NCBI GenBank assembly: GCA_027859125.1
Contig: JAQIBK010000170.1
Coordinates: 1-36,299 of the forward strand
Length of the DNA stretch: 36,299 bases
From: Actinomycetota bacterium
GTDB taxonomy: Bacteria; Actinomycetota; Coriobacteriia; Anaerosomatales; UBA3086
Direction: 5' to 3'
Shown here: piece by piece, positions 1-9,162 of the stretch
Layout: the number at the start of each line of letters is the position of its first letter
Numbering within the stretch: position 1 is the first letter of the stretch
Notes under the pieces: model-generated
What the model was told of the DNA's origin: nothing
The model's database searches: none
Seen by the model: only the letters and a program-made list of their open reading frames with translations
Program-made: the position numbers and the translations under genes

Positions 1-2505
1 GGCCGACCCCCCGCGGGCCGAAAGCCGCTGCGAGGCAAGGGGACGTCGCGTCCGCGGAAGGGCGGCAACACGCGCCCCAAGTGGCAGAGCACCGCTCTGA
101 AGATCGTCGGAATAGTGACGCTGATGTCCATCATCGGCGGTGGTCTGGTCGGCATGGTGATCTGGAAGAAGGCCAACGCCGATCTACCGGACATCACTGG
201 CACCGCACGCGGCACTGATCAGACGTCCTATATATATGACCGCAACGGTACACAGCTCGCCCGGCTCTACGCCGACGAGAACCGCACACACGTTGCCATC
301 TCGGACATTCCGATCGCCGTGCGCCAGGGCGTGATCGCGACCGAGGACCAGAACTACTACGAGCACAAGGGCATCGATCCGTGGGGTATCGCGCGTGCGC
401 TCTGGGTCGATATAACCCAAGGCAAGAGGCACGGCGGATCCACGATCACGCAGCAGTACGTGGTCAATGCGTTCGTCGAGCGAGAGAACTCGCTCATGCG
501 CAAGCTGAAGGAGGGCATCCTCGCCTACCGTCTGGAGCAGGACTTCTCCAAAGACGAGATCCTTGAGAAATATCTGAACACCATCTACTACGGACATGGC
601 GCCTATGGCGTGGAGGCCGCTTCCAAGACGTACTTCGGCGTGAGCGCCTCCGGCCTCTCGATCTCGCAGTCCGCCATGATCGCGGGTGTGATCAAATCGC
701 CGGGAAGATACTCACCGTACCTGGACCCTGAGGCTGCGGTCGACCGCCGAGACACCGTGTTGGGCCAGATGCTCTCCGAGGGCTACATCACACAAGAACA
801 GCATGATGCAGCAGTTGCTGAGGAGATGGTGCTCTCCACCCTGCAGGCGTCCGCAACAGCCGCTCCGTACTTCGTCGAGTACATCAAGGCACAGTTGACC
901 GAGGAGTACGGCTCAGAGACGGTCTACCGTGGCGGAATAACCGTGTCGACAACGATCGACATGCGCATGCAGACGGCAGCGGAGAACGCCATCACCAACA
1001 TTCTGAACGAGGAGGGCGACCCCTCCGCAGCGCTGGTGGCGATCGATCCGCGTACCGGCGAGATCATGGCCATGGTCGGTGGTACGGACTTCACGACCCA
1101 GCAGTTCAACGTCGCGGTCCAAGGACGACGTCAGCCGGGATCTGCATTCAAGCCGTTCGTGCTCGCGACCGCATTGGCCGAGGGCGTGCCGGCTGAGAAA
1201 TCCTACGAGTGCGGGCCAGCCAAGCTTCCCTTGTCCAACGGACAGACCTGGAGCGTGACCGGAGCGCACGGCGCCAAGACCAGTGGCCCCATGCGCCTCC
1301 GTCAGGCCACTGAGAAATCAGTGAACTCGATCTTTGCGCAGTTGATACTCGCGGTGAGTCCTAGCGACGTGGTCACCACTATAGAGTCCATGGGCATCCA
1401 TGAGGGGATCATGGCCGTACCCGCGATCGCTCTGGGCGGTCTGAATGAGGGCGTGTCCCCGCTGGAGATGGCGTCGGCATACGGCACGTTCGCCAACGCA
1501 GGCGTCCACGCGACACCCCAGGGGCTGCTGGAGGTCTCATCAGCGGACGGCGAGACGATGTACTCGCTGGAACCCGAGCTGACCGAGGCGATCGATCCTG
1601 CAGTGGCATACCTCACGACCGACATCCTGAAAGGCGCCATTTCTCGCGGCACCGGGACCGGGGCGAACATCGGGCGTCCCGCAGCAGGCAAGACGGGTAC
1701 GACGCAAGCGTATCGCGACGCATGGTTCGTCGGTTATACGCCTGATCTGGTGTGCGCGGTATGGGTGGGGCATCCCGACGGTCAGATCGAGATGGCCAAC
1801 GTTCACGGCCGAAAGGTCTCTGGCGGATCGTTCCCCGCCGACATCTGGGCGCAGTTCATGAAGGAAGCGCTCGTGGACACGCCATCCTCGGACTTCACCA
1901 AGCCCAGCGGACTCGTGAACCTGACCGTTTGCGACGACACAGGGCTGCTGAACACCGAGTACTGCGAGAAGTCGGTGACGGGGCTGTTCATTCGCGGCTT
2001 CGTTCCCAAGGAGACCTGCGACCTTCACACCGGTCCGATCGAGATCGACATCCCCAACGTGATCGGCATGACCAAGGAGGCCGCTATCGCACTACTGAAG
2101 CAGCTCATGCTTCTGTTCGAGGTGACCGAGAAGGATGTGCACGGTATTCCGGCAGGAATCGTGGCCAGTCAGACTCCTGCGGCGGGCAGCACGGGCACCA
2201 CAGAGACGGTCGTGTCGCTGATTGTGGCGAACGGTGGAGACGCCGACCTGTCCCCCATCGCACAGTTCGTGTTCGGGCCGACGGAACCCTCGATGATGCA
2301 ACCTGTCGCTTTCGACGGGTCCGTCTCGACCGATGACGGCGAGATAGTCACGTACCTCTGGGAGTTCGGTGACGGAACCGAGGAGCAGCTTGGCGCAAAC
2401 GTGAGCCATGTATTCAGTGACCCCGGTACGTGGGAGATCACCCTGTGGGTCACCGATGACAGCGATCAGACTTCTTCGGTCACACAGAAGATCACGGTGA
2501 AGTAG
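1..2505 (+). CDS. Class A penicillin-binding protein (glycosyltransferase 51 + transpeptidase) with C-terminal PASTA and PKD domains; 5' end truncated by window edge
   Basis: Track ORF 115..2505 starts at an internal GTG; the frame is open back to base 1 (GRPPAGRKPLRGKGTSRPRKGG...). GT51 motifs EDQNYYEHKGID and GGSTITQQYV; transpeptidase motifs GSAFKPF, SVNS and KTGTT; PASTA-like 'IPNVIGMTKEAAIALL...VASQTPAAGS'; PKD-like 'AFDGSVSTDDGEIVTYLWEFGDGTEEQ...HVFSDPGTWEITLWVTDD'. Confidence 0.93.
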   Translation, partial: GRPPAGRKPLRGKGTSRPRKGGNTRPKWQSTALKIVGIVTLMSIIGGGLVGMVIWKKANADLPDITGTARGTDQTSYIYDRNGTQLARLYADENRTHVAISDIPIAVRQGVIATEDQNYYEHKGIDPWGIARALWVDITQGKRHGGSTITQQYVVNAFVERENSLMRKLKEGILAYRLEQDFSKDEILEKYLNTIYYGHGAYGVEAASKTYFGVSASGLSISQSAMIAGVIKSPGRYSPYLDPEAAVDRRDTVLGQMLSEGYITQEQHDAAVAEEMVLSTLQASATAAPYFVEYIKAQLTEEYGSETVYRGGITVSTTIDMRMQTAAENAITNILNEEGDPSAALVAIDPRTGEIMAMVGGTDFTTQQFNVAVQGRRQPGSAFKPFVLATALAEGVPAEKSYECGPAKLPLSNGQTWSVTGAHGAKTSGPMRLRQATEKSVNSIFAQLILAVSPSDVVTTIESMGIHEGIMAVPAIALGGLNEGVSPLEMASAYGTFANAGVHATPQGLLEVSSADGETMYSLEPELTEAIDPAVAYLTTDILKGAISRGTGTGANIGRPAAGKTGTTQAYRDAWFVGYTPDLVCAVWVGHPDGQIEMANVHGRKVSGGSFPADIWAQFMKEALVDTPSSDFTKPSGLVNLTVCDDTGLLNTEYCEKSVTGLFIRGFVPKETCDLHTGPIEIDIPNVIGMTKEAAIALLKQLMLLFEVTEKDVHGIPAGIVASQTPAAGSTGTTETVVSLIVANGGDADLSPIAQFVFGPTEPSMMQPVAFDGSVSTDDGEIVTYLWEFGDGTEEQLGANVSHVFSDPGTWEITLWVTDDSDQTSSVTQKITVK

Positions 2506-2551
2506 CGCAACGTGCACAGCCTAGTGGACTGAGAATCGGCATATATGACAC

Positions 2552-2580
2552 GCGACGCCCGCCGGATCGGCGGGCGTCGC
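2552..2580. terminator. Strong inverted repeat between convergent PBP and U32 genes (bidirectional terminator)
   Basis: gcgacgcccgcc-ggatc-ggcgggcgtcgc, 12-bp perfect stem, between the 3' ends of two convergent CDSs. Confidence 0.8.
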
Positions 2581-2609
2581 TGCATTTGGATCCGATCGAT
2601 GTGGCGGAG

Positions 2610-5051
2610 CTACTTCACGCCACGAAAGAAGTGTCCACTGGTCGTGTTCTCGACCATTGCCGCATCCGGCACGGTACGACCAGCAACTGCAGTTCTAAGA
2701 ATGTCGCCGACCTCGCTCACCACTCGCTGAGCGAACCGCAGGCTGTCGACATGCAAGTCGAGTCTCACCGCACCTAACCCGGTCTCGACGACCTCGTTGA
2801 GTGCGCGCGTGAGATCCAGCGGCACCGCGTTGTAGATGTGGCTGCGCCCGGTGGGATCGGTAACGACAGGGAACTCGTAACCTTTTTGGTCTCGCAGCGT
2901 GTGGCGTCCATGACGACGCTTGCATGTGTCGCAGTTGCGCTTGCAGGGTCCCTGGGCCATGAGCACGCAGTGCTCGGTGACCATGAGCTCCTGTCGACCC
3001 CATATGGCCGTACCGACGCGGACCTTCGAATGCTGCGCCATCTCCGCGATCTGCCTGCCCGAGAGCTCCGGCGAAAGCCACACGGACGATGCTCCGAGAT
3101 CGACGAGAGCCTCGAGCGTCCAGGGATTGACAGCGCCCAGCGACCAATCGGCCTCGACCTCGATTCCCTCATCGGCGAGCTTGCGGATCAGACCCAGATT
3201 GCCGACGACCACACGCTGGCACTTGGCGACGTCACGCAGAAAGCCGTCGGCCTCAGTGTCGTGCGCAATGCGAGGGATCACGGGCACGATGCGATCGGGC
3301 ACCTTGCCCCCGAACTCCTTGAGCAGCCACACGGGGATCTGTACGCGGGCGACGTTGGTGTCCAGGCATGCCCTGGCGATGGAGATGTCCGACGTGGCAA
3401 CGACTATTTCAGGTGCAGCAGTCTCATGCTTGCGTCCGCGCGGGACGGATATCTCGATGTTCTGGAACGAACGATCGGCCCAGGGTGCGAGCACACTGGC
3501 CTCATACTCGTCGATCGCTTCGCGGCGCACGCGGTGAAGCGTGGAGTACCCGACACCTGCACCGGCATCGAGTTCGATGTCCCACGATGCGGCGCGATAC
3601 GGAGTACCGCCCAGACGTCCAACGTGTTCAGCGACCTCATCGGCTGTGATGGGCTTGGTGCGGGCGACTTCGATCGTCGGTCCCTCGGCAGCGCCGAAGT
3701 GGGTGCCGTCATTGACCCGGACGGTCAGGGGCCGATTCCTCACGAGCGTGACGGAGATGTCCAGATCTATCGTGCCTTCGGACGCATCTTTGGTGAACGT
3801 ACGCTTGGCGGCCTGCTCCAGCGATGCGTTCACGACGCGGAACACTCGATCGCTCTTGGACAGCCGCTTCTCTGCGAGAATGCCCACGGATGCTCCGGCC
3901 GGCGCGGACATGGTCGTACCGTCCTCGTATCGCATGGTTCCGACCTTCTGGGCGAAGCGACCATTGTTGGTCCAGAACTCGATCGTGTCGCCGGAGTCGA
4001 GCGCACCCTCGAGCGCAACGGTCGCCCAATGGTCCTCGAGACGAGATACACGCCCTATGGCCACACCGCGATTGTTCGGACGTGTGTAGCTCATCATGCT
4101 GTTGCCTCGCTCCTCGAGCAGGTACGCAGGGGAGAAACCGCGACTGAAGGCCTCGTCCAGGATCGAGCGCTCACCCTCAGTGATGCTGAACTCCGCAGGA
4201 TCCTCCAATGCGCGATCCAGTGCGGCGCGATAGACCCTGGTCACCAAAGCCACATATTCGGGGGACTTCATCCGTCCCTCGATCTTGAAAGCCGAGACAC
4301 CTGCCTCGATGAGCGCAGGCAGCTGACCGATGCCCACGATATCGCGCGGACTCAGGAGATAGAGCCCGGGAGTCTCCACGACCTCTCTACGGCCATCCGT
4401 CAATTCATAAGGCATGCGGCATGGCTGAGCACAGAGCCCTCGGTTGCCCGAGCGCCCGCCGATCATGGACGACATGAGGCACTGGCCCGAGTAGCTGACA
4501 CAGAGCGCGCCGTGAACGAACGACTCGACCTCGATGCCTTCGACAGCTGCCAGTGTCGATATCTCGCCAAGAGAGGTCTCACGAGCGAGCGTCACACGGG
4601 AAACGCCGAGCCGCGCGAGCTCCTCGACAGTGGCAGAGTTGTGAGTGTTCATCTGAGTGGAGGCATGGATCCGCACGTGCGGAAGCTCGCGCCGGAGCAA
4701 GCGGAGCAGACCGAGATCCTGCACGATCACAGCGTCGATTCCGGTCTCCCATGCACGCGAGACCATCTCGACGGCAGTGATCATCTCATCGGCCAGCACG
4801 AGAACGTTCGCAGTGAGGTAGACTCGAACGCCATGCAGGTGCGCGAAGTGGCACACCTCAGGCAGCGTCTCCAGGGAGAAGTTCTTGGCACTTCGACGGG
4901 CGTTGAGACTCTCGACCCCGAGATAGACCGCGTCGGCACCGTTGTTGACCGCCGCACGTAGGGATTCGGGGCCGCCAGCGGGCGCGAGGAGTTCGGGAAC
5001 GCGAGTGGGGGAGTGGGGATTCGTCTCGGAAAGAGACAGGTCCTGATTCAT
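2610..5051 (-). CDS. Peptidase U32 family protein (collagenase-like / RlhA-YhbU type)
   Basis: PELLAPAGGPESLRAAVNNGADAVYLGV, SFVHGALCVSYSGQCLMSSMIGGRSGNRGLCAQPCRMPY and FKIEGRMKSPEYVA are U32 signatures. Start chosen at MNQDLSL (5051), not the track's 5312, because the first 87 codons have no U32 similarity and would overlap the divergent PBP. Confidence 0.92.
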   Translation of the reverse strand: MNQDLSLSETNPHSPTRVPELLAPAGGPESLRAAVNNGADAVYLGVESLNARRSAKNFSLETLPEVCHFAHLHGVRVYLTANVLVLADEMITAVEMVSRAWETGIDAVIVQDLGLLRLLRRELPHVRIHASTQMNTHNSATVEELARLGVSRVTLARETSLGEISTLAAVEGIEVESFVHGALCVSYSGQCLMSSMIGGRSGNRGLCAQPCRMPYELTDGRREVVETPGLYLLSPRDIVGIGQLPALIEAGVSAFKIEGRMKSPEYVALVTRVYRAALDRALEDPAEFSITEGERSILDEAFSRGFSPAYLLEERGNSMMSYTRPNNRGVAIGRVSRLEDHWATVALEGALDSGDTIEFWTNNGRFAQKVGTMRYEDGTTMSAPAGASVGILAEKRLSKSDRVFRVVNASLEQAAKRTFTKDASEGTIDLDISVTLVRNRPLTVRVNDGTHFGAAEGPTIEVARTKPITADEVAEHVGRLGGTPYRAASWDIELDAGAGVGYSTLHRVRREAIDEYEASVLAPWADRSFQNIEISVPRGRKHETAAPEIVVATSDISIARACLDTNVARVQIPVWLLKEFGGKVPDRIVPVIPRIAHDTEADGFLRDVAKCQRVVVGNLGLIRKLADEGIEVEADWSLGAVNPWTLEALVDLGASSVWLSPELSGRQIAEMAQHSKVRVGTAIWGRQELMVTEHCVLMAQGPCKRNCDTCKRRHGRHTLRDQKGYEFPVVTDPTGRSHIYNAVPLDLTRALNEVVETGLGAVRLDLHVDSLRFAQRVVSEVGDILRTAVAGRTVPDAAMVENTTSGHFFRGVK

Positions 5052-5190
5052 CGTTTGAGCCTTCCTGTGACGCGCCTCGGTCTCGCGGGAGCGGACCCTC
5101 GGCGGTGTCGGTACGGTAACGTCACGGTTGTGTCTGGCGCGATGAACGCACCATGTAGCACAATAGGCAGGTTGGAGGTGAGAGGGACAC

Positions 5191-7389
5191 ATGTCAAGTA
5201 GGCGAGCTCGTGCCAGGCGCCACAAAGGCGCTGGCAAAGGAATCATCATCATGCGAGTTGCCGTCGTCGCAGTCGCGGCGCTACTTGTCCTGGCCGCTTC
5301 CGGCGCTTTCACCGGATATGCGGTGGCGATGTCCTGGCTCGAGGACCTTCCGGACTACCAGTCGGCCGAGGCTTTCGAACTGGCTCAGCCCACCAAGATA
5401 TACTCCGCCGACGGTGTGCTTCTAGCCCGTCTGTTCCTTGAGAACCGCACCACCGTTCCCATGTCCGAGATCGCAACCGACCTGGCCGACGCCATCGTGG
5501 CCATCGAGGACGAACGCTTCTACCAGCATGACGGTGTGGACTACCTGGGTATCGCGCGCGCCGCCTTCAAGGACGTCATAGCAGGCGACTTCGACGAGGG
5601 CGCCTCCACCATTACTCAGCAGTACATCGATAACACGGTCTTGCGTGACGAGCGCACCGATCGCACCCTGCGCTACAAAGCGCGCGAAGCGTATCTCGCA
5701 CTTGAACTGGAGAAGCTGAAATCCAAAGAGGAGATCCTTGGCCTCTATCTCAACGCGATCTACCTTGGTGACGGAGCGTACGGCGCACAAGCGGCGGCCC
5801 ACACCTACTTCGCCAAGGACGCAAAGGACTTGACCTTGCCTGAGGCCGCCACCCTGGCCGCTCTGGCGCAGGCACCGAGCAGGCTGAACCCGTACGATAA
5901 TCCCGAAGGCGCCACACAACGACGCAATCTCGTACTGGGACGCATGCTCGCCAACAACTTCATCACCCAGACCGAGCACGATGAGGCCATCGCGGCCCCC
6001 ATGGCGGTCGAGGGCAGCGAAGAGCCCGAGGGTGGCATCTATCAGGCGCATTACTTCGTCGCCCACGTCAAGAAGGTCCTGCAGCAGGAGTACAGCCAGT
6101 CGCTCGTGTTCCAGGGCGGATTGACAGTGTACACCACCCTCGACACCCGCCTGCAGGGATACGCCGAGGATGCGGTGTTCTCTCGCTACTACCGCGACAC
6201 TGATCCCAACTGCGCCTTGGTGTCGATCGACCACACCAACGGGCATGTTGTGGCAATGGTCGGTGGAGATGACTTCTCTGAGAACAAGTTCAACCTGGCA
6301 ACCCAAGGCAGACGTCAGCCGGGTTCAGCGTTCAAGATGTTCGTGCTGGTCACCGCGCTCGAGGATGGCATGCCCCCCAGCCGCTACGTGGACTCCAGCT
6401 CCCCTGCTGTGATCCCGACCAATCCTCCCTGGGTCGTCAGCAACAGTGAGGGCTACGGTCGAGGAATGATCACAATGCGGGCGGGCACGCGCGGCTCGGT
6501 CAACACGGTGTTCGCGCGTCTGATCTTCGAACTGGGTGCGGACAAGGTCGCTGCCACAGCGCGGCGCATGGGCATCACGTCCGATGTGCCCGCCTACCCG
6601 TCCATCGCTCTGGGCACTCACAACGTGTCGGTGATTGACATGGCGTCGGCATTTGGCACGCTGGCCAATTTGGGAACGCGCAACGATCCGGTCGTGATAA
6701 CGAAGGTGCTCGATCGTGCCGGCGAAACGGTCTTTGAGTCCACGCTGCTGCCCCAGGAAGTCGTTTCGCCCGAGATCGCATATGCGGCGATCAACATCAT
6801 GAAGGGCGTTATCACCGGAGGCACGGCGCGACGTGCCAACATAGGTCGACCGGCTGCCGGCAAGACCGGGACCAGCCAGAACTACCGCGACGCATGGTTC
6901 TGCGGCTTCACTCCGCAGCTCACCACGGCAGTCTGGACGGGCTACTACGAAAGAGAGACATCCATGCGCAACGTCAACGGGGTCCGTGGTTTTGGAGGAA
7001 CGCTCTCCGCCCCGGTGTGGGCGGACTACATGTCAAAGGCGCTCGAAGGTCTGCCTGCCGTGGATTGGCCACGTCAGGAGACACCCGACTATCGCTGGAA
7101 GTCCGCGTGGGCCGCGACGCAACCGACCACCTCGTATCTGGGCTTCTACCTGGAGAGCGTTCTCAAGGATCTCAATGAGTCCGGATTCAAGATCGTTATC
7201 GGTGAGCAGTACCACCCCAACGCCCTTGCTGGTGTGGTGATCGGACAAGTGCCCGCACCGGGTGACCCGATCTCTCCGGGTGCCGCACTGACACTCACTG
7301 TGTCCAAGGGCCCCATTCCTGCACCGCCGCCGCCGCCGTCGGTGCCGACGACCGGCGCACCGAGCCCGCCAACCACTGGCACCCCATAG
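5191..7389 (+). CDS. Class A penicillin-binding protein with PASTA domain and Pro-rich tail
   Basis: EDERFYQHDGVDYLGIARA, GASTITQQYIDN, GSAFKMFVLV and GKTGTSQNYRDAWF; C-terminal PASTA-like region and PAPPPPPSVPTTGAPSPP tail; SD ggaggtgagaggg upstream of ATG. Confidence 0.93.
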   Translation: MSSRRARARRHKGAGKGIIIMRVAVVAVAALLVLAASGAFTGYAVAMSWLEDLPDYQSAEAFELAQPTKIYSADGVLLARLFLENRTTVPMSEIATDLADAIVAIEDERFYQHDGVDYLGIARAAFKDVIAGDFDEGASTITQQYIDNTVLRDERTDRTLRYKAREAYLALELEKLKSKEEILGLYLNAIYLGDGAYGAQAAAHTYFAKDAKDLTLPEAATLAALAQAPSRLNPYDNPEGATQRRNLVLGRMLANNFITQTEHDEAIAAPMAVEGSEEPEGGIYQAHYFVAHVKKVLQQEYSQSLVFQGGLTVYTTLDTRLQGYAEDAVFSRYYRDTDPNCALVSIDHTNGHVVAMVGGDDFSENKFNLATQGRRQPGSAFKMFVLVTALEDGMPPSRYVDSSSPAVIPTNPPWVVSNSEGYGRGMITMRAGTRGSVNTVFARLIFELGADKVAATARRMGITSDVPAYPSIALGTHNVSVIDMASAFGTLANLGTRNDPVVITKVLDRAGETVFESTLLPQEVVSPEIAYAAINIMKGVITGGTARRANIGRPAAGKTGTSQNYRDAWFCGFTPQLTTAVWTGYYERETSMRNVNGVRGFGGTLSAPVWADYMSKALEGLPAVDWPRQETPDYRWKSAWAATQPTTSYLGFYLESVLKDLNESGFKIVIGEQYHPNALAGVVIGQVPAPGDPISPGAALTLTVSKGPIPAPPPPPSVPTTGAPSPPTTGTP

Positions 7390-7406
7390 ACTCTTGTGCG
7401 AAAGCC

Positions 7407-7452
7407 AGCAACCCGCCCTGGAGAAGACCCGGAGCGGGCTGCTTTCTGTTTC
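7407..7452 (+). terminator. Putative rho-independent terminator downstream of second PBP
   Basis: agcaacccgc...gcgggctgct stem (one mismatch) followed by ttctgttt. Confidence 0.6.
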
Positions 7453-7498
7453 ATCCGTGTCATGCCCGGAGCCATTGGTGACCCACAGGAACCGACGG

Positions 7499-8461
7499 CT
7501 ACGTGCGCTTCACACGCACCATGCCCGAAGTGCACAAGATCTGGATCTCTCCGGCCTTCTCGATCTCATCGAGAATGAGATTCATGCCGATCACGTCCGA
7601 TGATATGTGTCCCGCGATGATCAGATTGAGCTTGAGCTCCTCGGCACGCTTTCTGTGATCCTCGGAGTAGTGCATGCCCACCAGCGTTCCCACACCGGCC
7701 GCGGAAAGCCGGTTCAAGGCGTCTGTGGGGCCCTCGGTGCCGCCGGTCATGTCCACGACTATGCGACCGGGACGGTTGGCTCCATCGCCCTGCACCAGAA
7801 TGGGGCCATATCCCTTCTTGGCCGCGTCCTTGTACTCGGGGATATCGCGTAGCGACTTCACGACCGCGTCGAGCGTCTCGGGCTTCGCAGCCTCAAGGTG
7901 CGCCTGCACGAAGGCATTGACGGAGTTGTCGGCCGGAGTATGGCAGGACATCGAGGCGAAGCCGAGCAGGTTGGCCGCGTCGATCGCACGATAGTGGTTC
8001 GCCGGCATGATGCGACGGCGAACCTCTTGGGCACGCGGGCCTATCAGTGCGTCAGCGGCGCCGATGGCGACACCTTGGTCAGCCCAGAGGTCGGCCTGCA
8101 TGAGCATGACCTCGTGGAGGTTGGCGAAGCCGGGACCCTCGGGGTGATGCGACAGCACCAGGTCGATGGGCGCGCCCTTCTCGCGGAGACGATCAGCCAG
8201 GAGTACCTCTGCGGCCTCCATGTCGATACCGGTGATCAGACCGCGGATCTCCATCTCAGGGTCGCCCGCGCAGATGCGGGTGTCGGCGTAGGGATTCGTG
8301 AACTTCTCGGTGTCAAAGAACTCCTTGTCCTCAGCCTCCAGCTCGTCGAACGCCTTCTGCTCGTTGGCCATGACGCGAGCGAGCTCCTTGGAGTCGCGCT
8401 TGTCCTGGTCCATGCCGTGCGCCACCGCGATTCGGTAGATGTCTTTGAGTTTCACTGGCAC
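7499..8461 (-). CDS. NIF3 / NGG1p-interacting-factor-3-like protein
   Basis: CAGDPEMEIRGLITGIDMEAAEVLLADRLREKGAPIDLVLSHHPEG resembles the NIF3 metal-binding core; ends with GMNLILDEIEKAGEIQILCTSGMVRVKRT. Confidence 0.7.
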   Translation of the reverse strand: MPVKLKDIYRIAVAHGMDQDKRDSKELARVMANEQKAFDELEAEDKEFFDTEKFTNPYADTRICAGDPEMEIRGLITGIDMEAAEVLLADRLREKGAPIDLVLSHHPEGPGFANLHEVMLMQADLWADQGVAIGAADALIGPRAQEVRRRIMPANHYRAIDAANLLGFASMSCHTPADNSVNAFVQAHLEAAKPETLDAVVKSLRDIPEYKDAAKKGYGPILVQGDGANRPGRIVVDMTGGTEGPTDALNRLSAAGVGTLVGMHYSEDHRKRAEELKLNLIIAGHISSDVIGMNLILDEIEKAGEIQILCTSGMVRVKRT

Positions 8462-8505
8462 GAACTCCCCTTTCCTGACGCGTCGCCCAGAAGCGACGCG
8501 AGCTA

Positions 8506-9162
8506 TCAGCCGATCCGACCTTTGGACACATTCTTGTGTCCTTCGAGATAGTAACGCAGATGCAGTTCGTGCCCCGCAGAAAGGCCGATGCGACCCGATG
8601 TCGCAACTCTCTCGCCTGCCGGAAGCCGCAGAGCATGAATCCGAATCGCACTATCGATGAGTCCACCCCCGTTGTCGGACATGGTCAGTCCCAGAGCCGC
8701 CGCAAGCTTGCCGGGACCATTGGTGAGTTCGCGGTCAGACCGACCTTGCCGACGCAAACGCATCGTCTCGAGACCGATAGTGGGCTCGATGGCACGAATG
8801 AGAACCGCACCCGCCGTCCCTTCCGACTCGCACACGAGGTTCAACATGTGGTGATTGCCGTACGTGAAGTAGACGTACAGGTGGCCGGGAGGTCCATACA
8901 TCGTGGCGTTACGTTTGGTGATGCCCTTGGTCGCAGCGTGAGAACCCGGATCGTCCGATCCCAGATACGCCTCTGTCTCAACGATGCGTCCGCCCGTGAC
9001 CACGCCATCCTTGTCGGAAATGAGCAGCATCCCCAAGAGTTCCGGCGCGACTGCACGCGGATCGCGATCGAAGAACCCTTGCTGCACCAAAGCCGCGTCT
9101 GATAGTGGTACAGCCACCTTGTTTCCCTTTGCGGAGCTCAGTCGCGGTGTGCCTCCGTCCAC
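8506..9162 (-). CDS. mpg: 3-methyladenine DNA glycosylase (AAG/MPG family)
   Basis: ARELLG-like 'VAPELLGMLLI', 'GRIVETEAYLGSDDPGSHAATKGITKRNATMYGPPGHLYVYFTYGNHHMLNLVC' and 'LTNGPGKLAAALG' are family hallmarks. Exact start uncertain (overlaps argH by 25 bp). Confidence 0.93.
   Translation of the reverse strand: MDGGTPRLSSAKGNKVAVPLSDAALVQQGFFDRDPRAVAPELLGMLLISDKDGVVTGGRIVETEAYLGSDDPGSHAATKGITKRNATMYGPPGHLYVYFTYGNHHMLNLVCESEGTAGAVLIRAIEPTIGLETMRLRRQGRSDRELTNGPGKLAAALGLTMSDNGGGLIDSAIRIHALRLPAGERVATSGRIGLSAGHELHLRYYLEGHKNVSKGRIG

Noticed and set aside
2838-4961. 707-aa plus-strand ORF antisense to the U32 gene
   Set aside because: Same antisense-ORF artefact; the U32 signatures are on the minus strand.
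5052-5312. N-terminal extension of the U32 ORF in the track
   Set aside because: No similarity to U32 proteins and overlaps the divergent PBP gene with a good RBS; start moved to 5051.
8523-8540. Perfect hairpin GGACACA-TTCT-TGTGTCC near the mpg 3' end
   Set aside because: Lies within the mpg coding sequence with no U-tract on the coding strand; probably incidental.
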